From contig NC_059080.1 in the NCBI RefSeq assembly GCF_020497125.1, positions 71,964,618-72,028,617 of the forward strand: DNA of 64,000 bases. Direction: 5' to 3'. This document shows positions 62,390 to 64,000 of the stretch, piece after piece. Numbering within the stretch: the first letter of the stretch is position 1; every line of letters starts with the position of its first letter. This stretch comes from Mauremys mutica (taxonomy: Eukaryota; Chordata; Testudines; Geoemydidae). The notes beneath the pieces are model-generated. The model did not search any database. It was not told where the DNA came from and was given only the letters and a program-made list of their open reading frames with translations. The translations under genes and the position numbers were made by a program.

Positions 62390-62629
62390 AAAGATTTCCC
62401 ATACATTATACCTAAAAAAGCATACATCTATTTTCAAAAGAGCCATGGTTAAGCCTAAAATCATTTCCAAGTGTTTTACTTGCTAATTTTATGGATTATT
62501 AACTCAGGGCAGGGATCATATCTTCAATCTTCCTACATATATGCCTATGGCCCATAGACAAATGATAACTAAATAATAAGTGACATTTACAAGCTTTTTA
62601 TGTATGAATGTTAAACAAAATGGTCTCAC

Positions 62630-62916
62630 CTCTATTTCATCCCATTTTAGATCAACAACTTTTTGTCCTGCTTTTGGCTGCCAAGTAGGTAATGTCATAG
62701 TTGCTCTTGAACGGGGTAAAACAATGTCAGGTTCCAAGGTTGCTGATACTGGCCTGATTTGTCTTGGTGGCAGTGACTCTGCCCATCCAGAGACTGGAAG
62801 GCTGTGAAATGAGCGTTCACAGTTTGTACCTTCATAGCCTTCATTACAAACACAGAGGTAGCCATCACCGTTACTGCTGCAGTTACCATGGTGACAAGGG
62901 TTGCTGGCACAAGGAT
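62630..62916 (-). CDS. DNER: DNER exon: second EGF-like repeat and linker
   Basis: DNER is a single-pass membrane protein with multiple EGF repeats, described in neurons as a Notch-related ligand. This exon encodes one complete six-cysteine EGF repeat starting DPCASNPCHHGNC and ending GYEGTNCE. A proline-rich linker follows, with LPTWQPKAGQKVV and KWDEIE near its end. The 5' boundary is set by TTTCAG just upstream, entering in phase 1 so that the aspartate codon is split, as is usual for EGF exons. The 3' boundary is GAG followed by GTGAGA, phase 0. The open frame runs past both boundaries, but those extensions are intron. The next exon continues the protein in frame. The linker matches what I recall of vertebrate DNER closely. 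The serine run after the NC of the EGF repeat is shorter here than in the human protein as I remember it. Confidence 0.95.
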
Positions 62917-64000
62917 CTGAAACAAACTGAGAAAAAAAACCATCTGGGTCAATTACTTCATACACAAGATTTACTTCTGCATTTTAGAAATGCCATAAAA
63001 CGGGATTTATTTTTCCAATATTTAGCTTCCACAATATATATTTATGGGTCAAAATTCATCCCTGATGAAATTCAATTATTTCAGAGGATTAAAAAAAACA
63101 GGGATTAATATGGTCCATTATTCCAAGGTCAATCAATACAGGTTCATTGATGACAGGCTTACAAAGAGGTAGTAAATAAAGCAGTAGTGTCAGCTGTGTT
63201 CAAATTATGTAGTTTGCAATTCCTGGGCTTGCAACAATCCACTGCTGGGTCTCTGGTTGGGGGGAAAAGACAAAAGCATTTTATATTCAGGTGGGGCACC
63301 ACCTGCAGCAGGCTTATTCAGCAACAATAGGCACATTGTGGTAGTAAATCAAAACAATAGCCCCACATCAGGCCTACCTTGCCTCAGGGAGGCTCAGGTA
63401 GGCAACAGTCTCTAGTCAGCTCTGACCAGAGCTAGGCTCCTCTCATGGAGAGCAGGTCATCCCTCCCTCCCAGCTAGCATCCAGTTGAGCTGGAATCTCC
63501 CCTTTTAACCCTTCCCTCTAAGCCCAACATCTATTGCCGGTGTAGCAGGACAGGGCCAACTAAATCCACAGCAGTTCATTGACTCTTTTCCTGGCTAGTG
63601 TAGGGTTCATATACCTCATCATAGTAATCCTCATTGGAAAGTCTGATGGTAACCTCTCCTGGGGATGTTTTCTAAAAGTATCTGCCATTTGGTGTAATCT
63701 GGTACATTCCAAAGGCCAAACCAAAGAAACCAACAGTCTCTTTATGAAACAAGATAAAAAGCAATTTCTAGCATGAATAGTTTAGCAGCAAGCAAAGCAG
63801 GGGCTCCGCTCCATTAGAGAGACAGGATGACCACCAATATTTATTAAAGAAAAGATTTAATTTCTAAATTTCTATGGACCTGTTTCAGAAAAAAAATAAA
63901 AGGTGTCTTCTTTACTATCGAAGTTTGCCATGCAGATTACAAAATCTAGTTTCATTGACTCAGGAGCTAAGAAAGTATTACATGGAAAGGGGGAAAGGTG
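62917..64000 (-). other. Part of DNER intron 1
   Basis: This is intronic sequence upstream of the EGF-2 exon, running off the high-coordinate edge. Apart from the acceptor region with its T-rich tract, no exon or recognised repeat was seen. The first coding exon (signal peptide and EGF 1) is not here. Confidence 0.7.

Larger units (their letters stand above)
46616..62629 (-). other. DNER intron 2 (16,014 bp)
   Basis: A phase 0 intron with GT-AG ends. It contains hAT elements, three CR1 stretches between 48.9 and 53.9 kb, a MITE near 59 kb, an old CR1 piece at 60.5 kb and an AT microsatellite. Stretches 50838-51629, 53948-55553, 55773-57579, 59216-60461 and 60901-62340 hold nothing I can name. 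Long frames there have no recognisable protein motifs. Confidence 0.85.

Noticed and set aside
62516..62965. 149-codon open frame taken as a complete small gene
   Set aside because: Only the middle (62630-62916) is exon. The start and end of the frame lie beyond good splice sites and lack DNER similarity.

Overview
This is vertebrate nuclear DNA. No bacterial, viral-genome or CRISPR architecture was seen. The repeat content (CR1 and L3-type LINEs, PIF/Harbinger elements with a GGTCTACAC-type terminus, hAT and Tigger-like short DNA transposons, an old MIR) points to a sauropsid, most probably a turtle. That assignment is inference from the repeat families.

The host gene is DNER (delta/notch-like EGF repeat containing), on the minus strand. 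Four coding exons can be placed to the base by splice sites, matching phases and a continuous protein: 62630-62916 (second EGF repeat and following linker), 46521-46615, 43149-43315 and 7695-7840. Together they give 695 coding bases. The introns are 16,014, 3,205 and 35,308 bp, with parts of the flanking introns at both window edges. The signal-peptide/first-EGF exon and the later EGF-repeat, transmembrane and cytoplasmic exons lie outside the window. No second host gene was found.

The introns are crowded with transposons. From low to high coordinate: an LTR-like repeat and an L2/CR1-like LINE with a YADD motif (2.7-4.9 kb); an L3/CR1 fragment (6.3-6.9 kb); a 77-bp direct repeat around 8.6 and 9.6 kb; LTR-like repeats at 8.9-13.0 kb, the last carrying a hAT insertion with its target duplication; an old Harbinger with a decayed transposase (17.4-21.3 kb); a 2.1-kb Harbinger derivative inside a MIR (22.6-24.7 kb); two hairpin MITEs (25.8 and 30.2 kb); a truncated Harbinger copy (27.4-28.8 kb); Tigger-like elements (29.3 and 32.1 kb); and a full-length 4.9-kb Harbinger with a Myb/SANT-like gene and a transposase remnant (33.4-38.3 kb). 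Beyond 43 kb come hAT elements (44.0, 47.5, 48.9 and 55.6 kb), several CR1 copies (48.9-53.9 kb and 60.5 kb) and a further MITE (58.9 kb).

The most notable structure is the Harbinger cluster in the large DNER intron. One complete two-gene element, one partial copy sharing its nonsense mutation, and one related internally deleted derivative all lie within 16 kb. None looks able to encode a full transposase, so the cluster is best read as a record of past activity rather than a working system.
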